Positions 43,604 through 51,940 are shown, counted from the stretch's first letter. The stretch: 55,009 nucleotides of DNA from an uncultured Pseudoxanthomonas sp. (GCA_937975725.1 CALJUL010000108.1:1-55009); one strand, 5' to 3'. Made by a program: numbers and translations. The notes: generated by a model from the letters alone, not told the origin.

Positions 43604-44052
43604 TGAACCTGCTTGTGACCGACACGATCTTCCCGCTCGAACCCACCGCCGCCGAGGCGCAGGCCGCCATCAAGGACGAGTTCGCCTTCTTCGGCGACTG
43701 GTCCGAGCGCTACCAGTACCTGATCGACCTGGGCCGCAAGCTGCCGGCGTTCCCGGACGAGTGGAAGCGCGAGGAGCACCGCCTGCTGGGCTGCCAGTCG
43801 ATGGTGTGGATCGTGCCGCAGGGCGATGCGTCGCGGCTGGATTTCCACGCCGTCAGCGATTCGGCCATCGTCTCGGGCCTGATCTTCCTGGCGCTGCGCG
43901 TGTACTCGGGCCGGCCGGCCGCCGAGATCCTGGCCACCGAACCGGACTACATCGCCGACATCGGCCTGGCCAAGCATCTCTCGCCCACCCGCAGCAACGG
44001 CCTGGCCTCGCTGCTGGCCTTCATCCGCGAGACCGCCGCGAACGCGAAGTGA
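43603..44052 (+). CDS. sufE: SufE-family sulfur acceptor protein
   Basis: A 149-residue protein with EFAFFGDWSERYQYLIDLGR, the conserved HRLLGCQSMVWIV (sulfur-accepting Cys in GCQS), DSAIVSGLIFLALRVYSGR and a C-terminal LSPTRSNGLASLL. It accepts persulfide sulfur from a cysteine desulfurase for Fe-S cluster assembly; CsdE-type function is equally possible. The start codon is the edge of a palindromic repeat and has no Shine-Dalgarno sequence. Its stop overlaps the GTG of the next gene. No sufBCDS genes are in the window. Confidence 0.9.
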   Translation: MNLLVTDTIFPLEPTAAEAQAAIKDEFAFFGDWSERYQYLIDLGRKLPAFPDEWKREEHRLLGCQSMVWIVPQGDASRLDFHAVSDSAIVSGLIFLALRVYSGRPAAEILATEPDYIADIGLAKHLSPTRSNGLASLLAFIRETAANAK

Positions 44053-45290
44053 GCGGCACGCGCGCCCCGTCCGCCTTCGCGCTGCTGCGCAACCGCGGCT
44101 ACGCCGCGGTGCTGGCGTACCGCATCTGCGCGCTGCTGTCCTACCAGGTGGTCGCCGTCAGCGTGGGCTGGCACATCTACGAGCTGACCGGCGATCCCTT
44201 CTCGCTGGGCCTGGTGGGCCTGGCCGAAGTGCTGCCGTTCTTCTGCGTGGCCCCGTTCGCCGGCTACCTGGTGGACCATCTGCCGCGACGCAAGGTCGGC
44301 ATGGTGGCCTGCGCGGCGCTGGCCGTCACCGCGGTGATCCTGGTGGCGGTAGCAGCAGGCGCCCTGCCCTTCCGCGGACTCTGGCCGATCTATGCGGCCA
44401 TCTCGCTCACCGGCATGGCGCGCTCGTTCCTGAGCCCGGTCTACAACGCCCTGTTCGCCCGGGTGCTGGCGCGCGAGGATTTCGTGCGCGCAGCCGGACT
44501 GGGCAGCGTGATCTTCCAGACCGCGCTGGTGACCGGCCCGGCGCTGGGCGGCCTGCTGGTGGGCTTTGGCGGCAAGACCCTGTCCTACGCTGTGGCGGCG
44601 GTGTTCGCCGTGCTGGCCGGGGCCGTGCTGGCGCGGCTGCGGGTGGAGGAGCCCGGCCCGCCGGCGGTCAGCCTGCCGGTGTTCGCCAGCATCGCCGAAG
44701 GGGCCCGCTTCGTCTGGCGCAACCAGATCATGCTGGGCGCGATGGCGCTGGACATGTTCTCGGTGCTGCTGGGCGGCGTGGTGGCGATGCTGCCGGCCTT
44801 CATCCACGACATCCTGCACTACGGCCCGCAGGGACTGGGCATCCTGCGCGCGATGCCGGCGGCCGGCTCGGTCTGCGTGGGACTGTGGCTGGCGCGCAGG
44901 CCGTTGCAACAGCATGCAGGGCGCGTGCTGCTGTTCGCCGTGACCGGTTTCGGGGCGTGCGTGATCGCGTTCGGCCTGTCGCGCAGCTTCTGGCTGTCGG
45001 CGCTGATCCTGTTGGCCTACGGCATGTGCGACGGGGTGTCGGTGGTGGTGCGCTCGACCATCCTGCAACTGTCCACGCCGGACGAGATGCGCGGCCGCGT
45101 GTCCTCGATCAACGGCATCTTCGTCAGTTCGTCGAACGAACTGGGCGCGTTCTACGCGGGCACCATGGCCCGGCTGCTGGGGCTGGTGCCGGCAGTGATC
45201 GTGGGCGGCTTCGCCATCCTCGGCGTGGCCGGCGTGACCGCGTGGAAGGCGCCGCGGCTGCGGCGCCTGGACCTGCGCGAGTTGCAATAG
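44049..45290 (+). CDS. MFS transporter, EntS-like
   Basis: A 413-residue membrane protein with about 12 hydrophobic segments. It starts with GTG overlapping the sufE stop (GTGA). The first half has SYQVVAVSVGWHIYELTGDP, LAEVLPFFCVAPFAGYLVDH and LPRRKVGM, typical of EntS/MFS-3 exporters; RSTILQLSTPDEMRGRVSSI is the second-half signature. It probably exports a small hydrophobic or siderophore-like compound; substrate unknown. Coupling to sufE suggests a joint transcript but not necessarily a joint function. Confidence 0.85.
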   Translation: MSGTRAPSAFALLRNRGYAAVLAYRICALLSYQVVAVSVGWHIYELTGDPFSLGLVGLAEVLPFFCVAPFAGYLVDHLPRRKVGMVACAALAVTAVILVAVAAGALPFRGLWPIYAAISLTGMARSFLSPVYNALFARVLAREDFVRAAGLGSVIFQTALVTGPALGGLLVGFGGKTLSYAVAAVFAVLAGAVLARLRVEEPGPPAVSLPVFASIAEGARFVWRNQIMLGAMALDMFSVLLGGVVAMLPAFIHDILHYGPQGLGILRAMPAAGSVCVGLWLARRPLQQHAGRVLLFAVTGFGACVIAFGLSRSFWLSALILLAYGMCDGVSVVVRSTILQLSTPDEMRGRVSSINGIFVSSSNELGAFYAGTMARLLGLVPAVIVGGFAILGVAGVTAWKAPRLRRLDLRELQ

Positions 45291-45478
45291 GCCGGCCCCA
45301 CCGCCGCCAGCACCATCCCCGACGAACTGGACAATGCCGACGGTGTGCTGCCGGTAGCCGGCGAGGCTGCGTTGCAGGTCACCATGGACGGGCGCCTGGA
45401 CAAAACAGTACCTGCGGCCACATGGCGGCGGGCAGCGATCCGTCGCCCGCGGCCGAAACGACGGTTCCGGCCTGTCGG

Positions 45479-45958
45479 CTATCGTCCGCCGCCTTGCGCC
45501 TGCCAGTCGCGGTAGAGGCCGTCCTCGCCTGCCGGTTTCAGCGCGCGCAGGCGCAGGTTGCGATGTTCTTCGGGCGGGCGCGCCATTTCCTCGTAGACCG
45601 CGGCGGTGGACAGCCCGTAGGCGGCGCCCTCGTCGTTGGCATAGGCGTACCAGGCTTCGCGGATACCGCACAGGTGCATGGCGGCCAGGCACATGGGGCA
45701 CGGATGCCCGCTGGCGTAGACCACGCAGCCTTCCAGACGCGGCGAGCCGGACTGCTGGCCGGCCTGGCGGATCGCCAGCAGTTCGGCGTGCGCGGTCGGG
45801 TCGTGGTCACGATGGATGCCGTTGGCCGCGCGGGCGACCACGCGGCCGTCGCGGACCACGACGGCGCCGAACGGGCGCCCGCCCGCGGCCACGTTCTCGC
45901 GGGCCAGCGCCAGGGCCTGGCGCATGAGTGCCTCGTGGTGCACGGCGTCGGCGGTCAT
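45479..45958 (-). CDS. Nucleoside deaminase, guanine/tRNA-adenosine deaminase family
   Basis: A 159-residue CMP/dCMP-type zinc deaminase. The motifs are HAELLAIRQ (His and catalytic Glu) and PCPMCLAAMHLCG (two Cys). The C-terminal part, AYANDEGAAYGLSTAAVYEE, fits the guanine deaminase/nucleoside deaminase branch better than TadA. It probably deaminates a free base or nucleoside. It is convergent with the MFS gene and follows dksA after a terminator. Confidence 0.85.
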   Translation of the reverse strand: MTADAVHHEALMRQALALARENVAAGGRPFGAVVVRDGRVVARAANGIHRDHDPTAHAELLAIRQAGQQSGSPRLEGCVVYASGHPCPMCLAAMHLCGIREAWYAYANDEGAAYGLSTAAVYEEMARPPEEHRNLRLRALKPAGEDGLYRDWQAQGGGR

Positions 45959-45970
45959 GGCATCCCCCGG

Positions 45971-46001
45971 AAAAACGGAACCCCACCGGGGCGGGGTCCG
46001 T
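45971..46001 (-). terminator. Intrinsic terminator of dksA
   Basis: On the minus strand ACGGACCCC pairs with GGGGTTCCGT (one bulge) around a GC-rich loop, then five T. It lies 24 bases after the dksA stop and just before the deaminase start. Confidence 0.75.
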
Positions 46002-46025
46002 GCGGTGGCTGACGGCGGCCGGGCT

Positions 46026-47126
46026 TTAGTCGCCCTGCTGCTTCTGCATGTGCTCCCAGCGCTCCTGGGCGTCGATGGTGCGCTCGGCGGTCAGGCGGAC
46101 CTCCAGGCGCTCCAGGCCGATCTCCTCGCCGGTGTCCACGCAGTAGCCGTAGTCGCCGGCGTCCAGGCGCTTGAGCGTGCTGTCGATCTTGCCGATCAGC
46201 TTGCGGTAGCGGTCGCGGGTGCGCAGTTCCAGCGAGTTCTCGGTCTCGCGGGTGGCGCGCTCGGCCTCGTCGCCGATGTCGCGCACTTCGTCCTTGAGGT
46301 TCTCGATGGTCTGCTTGGACTCCTCGACCAGGTCGGCGCGCCACTGCAGCAGGCGCTGGCGGAAGTACTCGAGCTGCAGCGGGCTCATGTACTCCTCGTC
46401 CGGGGAGGGCTTGTAGCCTGCCGGCACGAGTGGGCGGCCGGTGGCTTCGTCGGTCTTGTAGGGCACTTCTTTCACCTTGCCGCGCACGACGGGCGTCGCA
46501 GGCCGGGCGGCGACGGCCACGGCCACCTTGCCCACGGGGCGGGGAGTGGCGGCGGGACGGCTGCTCGCGGGGGCTTCGGCGGCGGCTGGGGCTTTGGCGG
46601 TCTTGGTATTCGGTTTCGGGACTGGCACAGGCTTCGGGGGGGACGGAACCTTGGCGGCGGGCGCCGGTGCCGGTGGGGCCGCCTTGGGAGCGGGCGCCGG
46701 CACGGGAGTCTTGGTCGCAGCCGCGGTGGGGGCGGACTTCGCCGGCGCCGGCTTGGCAGCCGGCTTCGGTACGGGTTTGGGAGCGGGTTTCGCGGCCGCC
46801 TTGGGCGCCGGCTTGACCGGGACCGGCTTCTTCGCCGCCGGCTTGGCCGCCGGCACCACCTTCTTCGCCACGGCCGGGGCCTTGGCCGCCGGTTTCGCGG
46901 CGGGCACGGCCTTCTTCGGCGCCGGCTTGGCCGCGGCCTTCTTGGCCGGAACCGGCTTCTTGGCGGCGGCTTTCTTGGCGACGGGCTTGGCGGCCGGCTT
47001 CTTCGCCACCGGCTTGGGAACCGGTTTCTTGGCGGCGGCCTTCTTCGCGACAGGCTTCTTGGCGACGGTCTGAGCGGGTTTCTTGGCGGCCTTGGCGGCC
47101 TTCTTTGCAGGTTTCTTTGCAGCCAC
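46026..47126 (-). CDS. dksA: RNA polymerase-binding factor DksA with long Lys/Pro/Ala-rich N-terminus
   Basis: A 366-residue protein from a GTG start with AAGGAA nine bases upstream. Residues 1 to about 240 are low-complexity AKKP/PKP/AAK repeats, like a histone H1 tail. The DksA core starts near 246 (YMSPLQLEYFRQRL). It keeps the coiled-coil tip motif D283xxD286xA288 that acts in the polymerase secondary channel. The zinc-finger region reads YGYCVDTGEEIG and later TIDAQERW, so only one (Cys329) of the four usual cysteines remains. It should modulate rRNA and stress promoters with ppGpp; the tail suggests nucleic-acid binding. A good promoter and terminator frame it as a single-gene unit. Confidence 0.93.
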   Translation of the reverse strand: MAAKKPAKKAAKAAKKPAQTVAKKPVAKKAAAKKPVPKPVAKKPAAKPVAKKAAAKKPVPAKKAAAKPAPKKAVPAAKPAAKAPAVAKKVVPAAKPAAKKPVPVKPAPKAAAKPAPKPVPKPAAKPAPAKSAPTAAATKTPVPAPAPKAAPPAPAPAAKVPSPPKPVPVPKPNTKTAKAPAAAEAPASSRPAATPRPVGKVAVAVAARPATPVVRGKVKEVPYKTDEATGRPLVPAGYKPSPDEEYMSPLQLEYFRQRLLQWRADLVEESKQTIENLKDEVRDIGDEAERATRETENSLELRTRDRYRKLIGKIDSTLKRLDAGDYGYCVDTGEEIGLERLEVRLTAERTIDAQERWEHMQKQQGD

Positions 47127-47171
47127 GAACAGCGCTTCCTTGGTTCTTCCCGAGCATCGGGAAAGCGCGCT

Positions 47172-47200
47172 TTTATAGCCTACCCGGGAGGCAGCGGCAA
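47172..47200 (-). promoter_or_regulatory. Promoter of dksA
   Basis: On the minus strand TTGCCG and TATAAA are separated by exactly 17 bases, placing the RNA start about 40 bases before the GTG start codon. The site lies within the 96-base gap shared with the divergent yidD. Confidence 0.8.
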
Positions 47201-47222
47201 CCCGACGCGGTATCATCCGGGC

Positions 47223-47471
47223 ATGTTCGCCCGCCTGCTCATCCTGCTGCTGAAGGGCTACAAGCGCTTCATCAGCCCGCTGCTGGGGCCGCGCTGCCGG
47301 TTCGTGCCCTCCTGTTCGGAGTACGCCATGGAGGCCATCGGCCGCTTCGGCCCGCTGAAGGGCGGCTGGCTGGCGCTGCGCCGGATCGGCCGCTGCCACC
47401 CGCTGCACCCCGGCGGCCACGACCCGGTGCCGCCACGCCCCTCCTCCGCCCCCACGACTGGACACTCCTGA
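47223..47471 (+). CDS. yidD: Membrane protein insertion efficiency factor YidD
   Basis: An 82-residue protein with LLLKGYKRFISPLLGPRCRF and VPSCSEYAMEAIGRFG, the YidD signature with its two cysteines, and GRCHPLHPGGHDPVP. It helps YidC insert inner-membrane proteins. TATCAT lies six bases before the ATG with no Shine-Dalgarno sequence, so the mRNA may be leaderless. Here it is not beside rnpA-yidC, as in many bacteria, but overlaps pyrC by one base. Confidence 0.93.
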   Translation: MFARLLILLLKGYKRFISPLLGPRCRFVPSCSEYAMEAIGRFGPLKGGWLALRRIGRCHPLHPGGHDPVPPRPSSAPTTGHS

Positions 47472-48817
47472 TGCCCGCCACCGTCATCGTCAACGCCCGC
47501 CTGGTCAACGAAGGCCGCGTCACCGAAGGTGACCTGCGCATCGAGAACGGGCGCATCGCCCGCATCGCCGCCGAGATCCGCCCGCGCGGCGACGAAACCG
47601 TCATCGACGCCGCCGGCCGCTGGCTGCTGCCCGGGATGATCGACGACCAGGTGCACTTCCGCGAGCCGGGCATGCCGCACAAGGGCGACATCGCCACCGA
47701 GTCGGCCGCGGCCGTGGCCGGCGGCCTGACCACCTTCATGGACATGCCCAACACCAGCCCGCCCACGCTGGACGCGGCCGCGCTGGAGGACAAGTACCAG
47801 CGCGCCAAGGGCCGGGCCTGGGGCAACTACGGCTTCTACCTGGGCGCCAGCAACGACAACCTGGAAGCGGTCCGCACCCTGGACCCGAAGACCGCGCCGG
47901 GCATCAAGGTGTTCATGGGCGCCTCCACCGGCAACATGCTGGTCGACAATCCGGACACGCTGGACGCGATCTTCCGCGAGGCGCCCACGCCCATCATCAC
48001 CCACTGCGAGGACACGCCGACCATCGACGCCAATCTGGCGGCGTTCCAGGCGAAATACGGCGACGCGCTGACCGCCGAGCATCATCCCGACATCCGCAGC
48101 CGCGAAGCCTGCATCAAGTCCACCCGCCTGGCGATGTCGCTGGCGCGCCGCCACGGCACCCGCCTGCACGTGCTGCACATCTCCACCGCCGACGAACTGG
48201 CCCTGTTCACTCCCGGCCCCCTCGTCGGCGCCGACGGCGCGCGCAAGCAGATCACCGCCGAGACCTGCATCCACTTCCTGCGCTTCGACCGCAGCGACTA
48301 CGCGGCGCTGGGCAACCTGATCAAGTGCAACCCGGCGATCAAGGACGCCGGCGACCGCGAGGCGCTGGTCAAGGCACTGGTGGACGACGTGATCGACGTG
48401 CTGGCCACCGACCACGCGCCGCACACGCTGGAGGAAAAGGAAAAGCCCTACGTGCAGGCGCCGTCCGGCCTGCCACTGGTGCAGTACGCACTGGTCGCCG
48501 CGCTGGAACTGGTGCACGAAGGCCGCCTGGACGCGGCCCGGGTGGTGCAGAAGTTCGCCCACGCGCCGGCGCAACTGTTCGACGTGAAGGAGCGCGGCTA
48601 CCTGCGCGAAGGCTACTGGGCCGACCTGGTCCTGATCGACGACGAGCCTTTCACGGTCAAGCGCGAGGACGTGCTGTCCAAGTGCGGCTGGTCGCCGTTC
48701 GAAGGCCGCCGCTTCCGCTCGCGCATCGGCGCCACCTGGGTCAACGGGCGCATGGTCTGGAACGGCGAGCAACTGGTCGGCACGCCCATCGGCCAGCGGC
48801 TGGAATTCGACCGTTGA
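47471..48817 (+). CDS. pyrC: Dihydroorotase
   Basis: A 448-residue amidohydrolase of the type I (PyrC/AllB-like) branch that closes carbamoyl aspartate to dihydroorotate in pyrimidine synthesis. The metal-binding start motif is IDDQVHFREPGMPHKGDI. Other ligands are in GIKVFMGASTGNM (Lys), PIITHCEDT (His), HVLHISTADE (His) and VLATDHAPHTLEEK (Asp). Allantoinase is a less likely alternative. Its ATG overlaps the yidD stop by one base, and its stop overlaps the start of the peptidase gene. Confidence 0.92.
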   Translation: MPATVIVNARLVNEGRVTEGDLRIENGRIARIAAEIRPRGDETVIDAAGRWLLPGMIDDQVHFREPGMPHKGDIATESAAAVAGGLTTFMDMPNTSPPTLDAAALEDKYQRAKGRAWGNYGFYLGASNDNLEAVRTLDPKTAPGIKVFMGASTGNMLVDNPDTLDAIFREAPTPIITHCEDTPTIDANLAAFQAKYGDALTAEHHPDIRSREACIKSTRLAMSLARRHGTRLHVLHISTADELALFTPGPLVGADGARKQITAETCIHFLRFDRSDYAALGNLIKCNPAIKDAGDREALVKALVDDVIDVLATDHAPHTLEEKEKPYVQAPSGLPLVQYALVAALELVHEGRLDAARVVQKFAHAPAQLFDVKERGYLREGYWADLVLIDDEPFTVKREDVLSKCGWSPFEGRRFRSRIGATWVNGRMVWNGEQLVGTPIGQRLEFDR

Positions 48818-49758
48818 ATCTGTTTCCCCGCCGTCCCGGGCCTGTCGCTGGACCGGGCCGCCGGGACGACGGCCTGGGCCGGCGCTGGCCGGCATTCGCC
48901 GGTGCGGCGTGCCTGCTGCTGGCGGCGACCGCCGCCTGCGCGGCCGGCCCGGCGCGCGCCCAGCCTGCGCCCGCCGCCGCGCCCGCACCGGCACAGGCCG
49001 CCGATACCCGCATCGTCTTCCCCGCCAGCGTGTCGCAAGGCGCACTGGTGTTCGGCAAGGTGCCGCCCGGCAGCCGGGTGGAATATCGCGGGCGCGTGCT
49101 GCGCACCACCGGCTACGGCACCGTGGTGCTGGGCGTGGGCCGCGACGAGGCCGGGCCGCTGCGCGTGCAGGTGACCACGCCGGCCGGGCGCGGCGAATCC
49201 GTCGACATCGCGGTGACGCCGCGCGACTGGCCGCTGGAGCGCGTCAACGGCGTGCCGCCGAAGACCGTCGATCCGCCGCCGGAGATCGCCGCGCGCATCC
49301 AGCGCGAACAGGCGCAGGTCACCGCCGCGCGCGACCGCGACGACGACCGCGCCGATTTCGCCCAGCCCTTCCAGTGGCCGGTGCAGGGCCGCATCAGCGG
49401 CCGCTTCGGCAACGCCCGCGTCTACAACGGCCGCCCCGGCGCCGGGCACTCGGGCATGGACATCGCCGCGCCCGCCGGCACGCCGGTGAAGGCGCCCGCC
49501 GCAGGCGTGGTCACCTTCGCCGCCCCCGGCCTGTACCTCACCGGCGGCACCCTGCTGCTCGACCACGGCCACGGCGTCAGCTCCAACTTCCTGCACCTGT
49601 CGCGCATCGACGTGAAGGTCGGCGACCGGGTGCAGGCGGGCCAGGTGATCGGCGCCGTCGGCGCGACCGGGCGCGCGACCGGGCCACATCTGCATTGGGG
49701 GATGAACTGGTTCGATGTACGGGTCGATCCGCTGCTGGTTCTCGAACGCGGCAAGTAG
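48814..49758 (+). CDS. M23-family peptidoglycan peptidase
   Basis: A 314-residue secreted LytM-type peptidase. The start is TTG overlapping the pyrC stop (TTGA); no better start is in frame. A signal segment with a lipoprotein-like ACLLLAATAACAA (about 31-43) is followed by an Ala/Pro linker and a beta-rich domain. The peptidase domain has HSGMDIAAPAGTPV (zinc His and Asp), FLHLSRIDVKVGD and GPHLHWGM. It probably cuts peptidoglycan cross-links in the periplasm or modulates amidases. The last 16 codons lie in a 100-bp tandem duplication. Confidence 0.9.
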   Translation: MNLFPRRPGPVAGPGRRDDGLGRRWPAFAGAACLLLAATAACAAGPARAQPAPAAAPAPAQAADTRIVFPASVSQGALVFGKVPPGSRVEYRGRVLRTTGYGTVVLGVGRDEAGPLRVQVTTPAGRGESVDIAVTPRDWPLERVNGVPPKTVDPPPEIAARIQREQAQVTAARDRDDDRADFAQPFQWPVQGRISGRFGNARVYNGRPGAGHSGMDIAAPAGTPVKAPAAGVVTFAAPGLYLTGGTLLLDHGHGVSSNFLHLSRIDVKVGDRVQAGQVIGAVGATGRATGPHLHWGMNWFDVRVDPLLVLERGK

Positions 49759-49942
49759 ACCGTCTAGCGTTCGTCGTTGTTCATCACCCGGGCGCGTTGC
49801 GACGCGCCAAGATCCGCAGACACTCTGGGTTTCATAAGGCGCGGTTCGATGTACGGGTCGATCCGCTGCTGGTTCTCGAACGCGGCAAGTAGACCGTCTA
49901 GCGTTCGTCGTTGTTCATCACCCGGGCGCGTTGCGACGCGCC
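49709..49942. repeat. 100-bp direct duplication of the peptidase gene's 3' end
   Basis: Bases 49709-49808 and 49843-49942 are the same over about 100 positions, at an offset of 134. The unit covers the last codons of the peptidase gene (FDVRVDPLLVLERGK), its TAG stop and the downstream hairpin GGCGCG-TTGCGA-CGCGCC. The 34-base spacer is flanked by GCGCC and GGCGC. The second copy encodes only an orphan C-terminus. Confidence 0.9.
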
Positions 49943-49975
49943 CGCGCTGGGTAGTCACCGCCGCCGCATCCGCGG

Positions 49976-50908
49976 TCAGTCGTTGCTGCCACTCACCCGC
50001 GCCACTGCATCGTGGGGATGCAGGCTTTCATAGTGGGCCACGGTGGCCTCGTAGCGGGCGATGCGCGGGTCGGCCGCCAGGGCCGCGGCGACGCGGCGCG
50101 CGGCGTCTTCGCAGAACATCAGGTTCTCGGCGTTGAGGCGGGCGAAAGCCTGCTCGTCCACGCGCTTGACCGCGGTCTGCACCGGCGTGCCCAGCGCTGC
50201 CTCGATGGCATCCACCAGGGCGACCAGCGGCAGGTCGTCGAACTGCGGGCGCAGTTCCACCCGCACGCTGGCGCGGCTGCGCTGGGCGTGCGGCGTGGCG
50301 GCCTGGCCGCGTTCGGAAGCCAGCCAGTCGCGCACCACGCCGACCGACAGCGGATGCGCGGCGGCGAAGTCCTGCGCGAAGCGTTCGGCGTTGGCCTGGC
50401 GCGACAGCGCGGCCGATGCCGGGCAGGTGCTGGAATATTCGACGGCGAACGACAGCGCCAGGTGCAGGTGGCCCTCGGCCAGCATGGCCTCGATCTCCAC
50501 CGGATAGCGCTTCCAGCCGGCGTGATCGCTTTCCAGCGCACGCCGCTGCAGCAGGGCGTCGTAGCGGATTTTCAGCCGCGCCTGCGTCGCCAGTCCTTGC
50601 TGCGAGGCGATGCCGTCCTGCAGCAGGTGCCTCAGCCCGGCCGGGGTGATGGCTTCGCGCGCCAGTCCTTCCTGCAATTGCAGATACAGGCGCGACATGT
50701 GGATGCCGCGCACGTCGGCGCGGGCCAGGTCCACCGCCAGATCGATGCTGGCGGCCACCTGCATGTGGCCGCCCTGCCCGTCGGCGATGCGGACCGGCAG
50801 GGCGATGTTGTCCATGCCGACCCAGTCCAGCGGGCGGGCCAGCGGCACGCGCTGGTGGGCCACGTCGGGCAGGTCGGCGCGCGGCGCCGGGGGCGGTGAA
50901 GAAGACAT
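49976..50908 (-). CDS. folE2: GTP cyclohydrolase FolE2 (type IB)
   Basis: A 310-residue T-fold enzyme that makes dihydroneopterin triphosphate from GTP for folate and queuosine-type pathways. Marks are LPDVAHQRVPLARPLDWVGM at the N-terminus, the metal and active-site Cys in VEYSSTCPASAALS, and HLHLALSFAV. FolE2 is the enzyme many bacteria use when zinc is low, as it does not need zinc. I see no clear Zur site upstream, but this was only by eye. A squalene-synthase-like gene precedes it on the same strand. Confidence 0.93.
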   Translation of the reverse strand: MSSSPPPAPRADLPDVAHQRVPLARPLDWVGMDNIALPVRIADGQGGHMQVAASIDLAVDLARADVRGIHMSRLYLQLQEGLAREAITPAGLRHLLQDGIASQQGLATQARLKIRYDALLQRRALESDHAGWKRYPVEIEAMLAEGHLHLALSFAVEYSSTCPASAALSRQANAERFAQDFAAAHPLSVGVVRDWLASERGQAATPHAQRSRASVRVELRPQFDDLPLVALVDAIEAALGTPVQTAVKRVDEQAFARLNAENLMFCEDAARRVAAALAADPRIARYEATVAHYESLHPHDAVARVSGSND

Positions 50909-51021
50909 CGGGGAACCGGGGGGCGAGTTCGGCCGGCATTGTACCGCGCGTGCCCGGCGACCCGGCGGAACAGTGCGTTACGGCGCTTCCGGAGCGCCTG
51001 CGGTCGTGGCCGGCCGCGCCC

Positions 51022-51744
51022 TCACTCGCCGCCGCGGGCCGCCCACCACCCGCTCAGCAGCAGCGCCGGTTGCGCCGGCAGCGCCGCGGGCTGCCCGGCG
51101 CGGGCATAGCGTTGCAGGCGCCCGCGGGCGTAGCGCGACAGGATGCGGCGCTCGCGGGCTCCGTCCTGGACCGCCGGCCACCGCGCCTGCAGGTAACGCG
51201 CCCAGGCGCGCTGCGCGGCGCCCGGGTCGGCGCCCTCCTCCACGGGCGCGAACGCCGCCGGCACCGCTTGTGGCCCGGCCTCGGCCAGGCGCGCGGCAAG
51301 GATCTGCGCCACCACGTGCTCGGGCACTGGCGCGCGCCCCAGCACCGCCGCCTCCACCGCCGCCACCGCGCGGCCGAAGGCATGCAAGCCGGCGAAGGCC
51401 GCCGCGGCATCCGCCGGACGCGCGCGCGCCTCGGCCAGCGCGGGCAGCGCTTCGGCCAGTTGCGGCCACGGTGCGGGCAGCGGTTCCAGCAGCCGTCCCA
51501 GCGGGTGGCGCGAGCGCTGCACTGCCCAACTGCGCAGTTCCTCGCTCCACCAGGCGAGCTTGGCATCGGCCGGCAGCGGGTCGCCGGCGACGTTGAGGAT
51601 GTCCTCGAATTCCTGCAGCAGCGCGAACCACGCCATCGCCAGCGCGCGCCGCCCGGGCGCGACGAAGACGTCCGCCACCGACCATTCCGGCCAGCGCGCG
51701 CGCCATTTGTCCAGGAACGTATCCAGGGCGATGGAGTCGGACAT
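51022..51744 (-). CDS. Squalene/phytoene synthase-like protein, probably non-catalytic
   Basis: A 240-residue helical protein. The run DILNVAGDPLPADAKLAWWS and then EELRSWAVQRSRHPLGRLLEPL resembles the start of the trans-isoprenyl diphosphate synthase head-to-head family, with GDPLPADAKLAWW in place of the usual DPLVAEIRLQWW. I cannot find either of the two Asp-rich DxxxD catalytic motifs, so it may be a degenerate member like the mitochondrial complex I assembly factor NDUFAF6. Function unknown. It lies 113 bases before folE2 on the same strand. Confidence 0.6.
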   Translation of the reverse strand: MSDSIALDTFLDKWRARWPEWSVADVFVAPGRRALAMAWFALLQEFEDILNVAGDPLPADAKLAWWSEELRSWAVQRSRHPLGRLLEPLPAPWPQLAEALPALAEARARPADAAAAFAGLHAFGRAVAAVEAAVLGRAPVPEHVVAQILAARLAEAGPQAVPAAFAPVEEGADPGAAQRAWARYLQARWPAVQDGARERRILSRYARGRLQRYARAGQPAALPAQPALLLSGWWAARGGE

Positions 51745-51915
51745 CAGAACGTCACCTGGGCGGACGCGGTGCGGGTTTGGATGGCGTGGCCGAAGCGGCT
51801 CGGGTGTCCGCAGGACTTGCCTTCAGGGAGGGACGACGGCCGGAGGACGGTCATGGCCGTTGCGGATCGGGAGATGTTGCGCGGGGGTTTGTCGTTGCGT
51901 CGCATGGGGGGTTCC

Positions 51916-51940
51916 GGTCGCGACTTGCGTCGCTCCTGCC
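51916..51940. repeat. Degenerate GTAGGAGCGAC-type palindrome
   Basis: GGTCGCGACTTGCGTCGCTC at 51916, then CTGCC, is a lone copy of the family, followed by repeated GTCGCTCCTGC/GTTCCTGC words to about 51970. The gap 51745-51995 holds nothing else that I recognise. Confidence 0.55.

Noticed and set aside
45291..45478. Gene remnant or operator in the gap after the EntS-like gene
   Set aside because: The minus strand contains TACTGTTTTGTCCAGG, which caught the eye as a possible promoter or regulator site, but both flanking genes end here and no protein similarity is visible.
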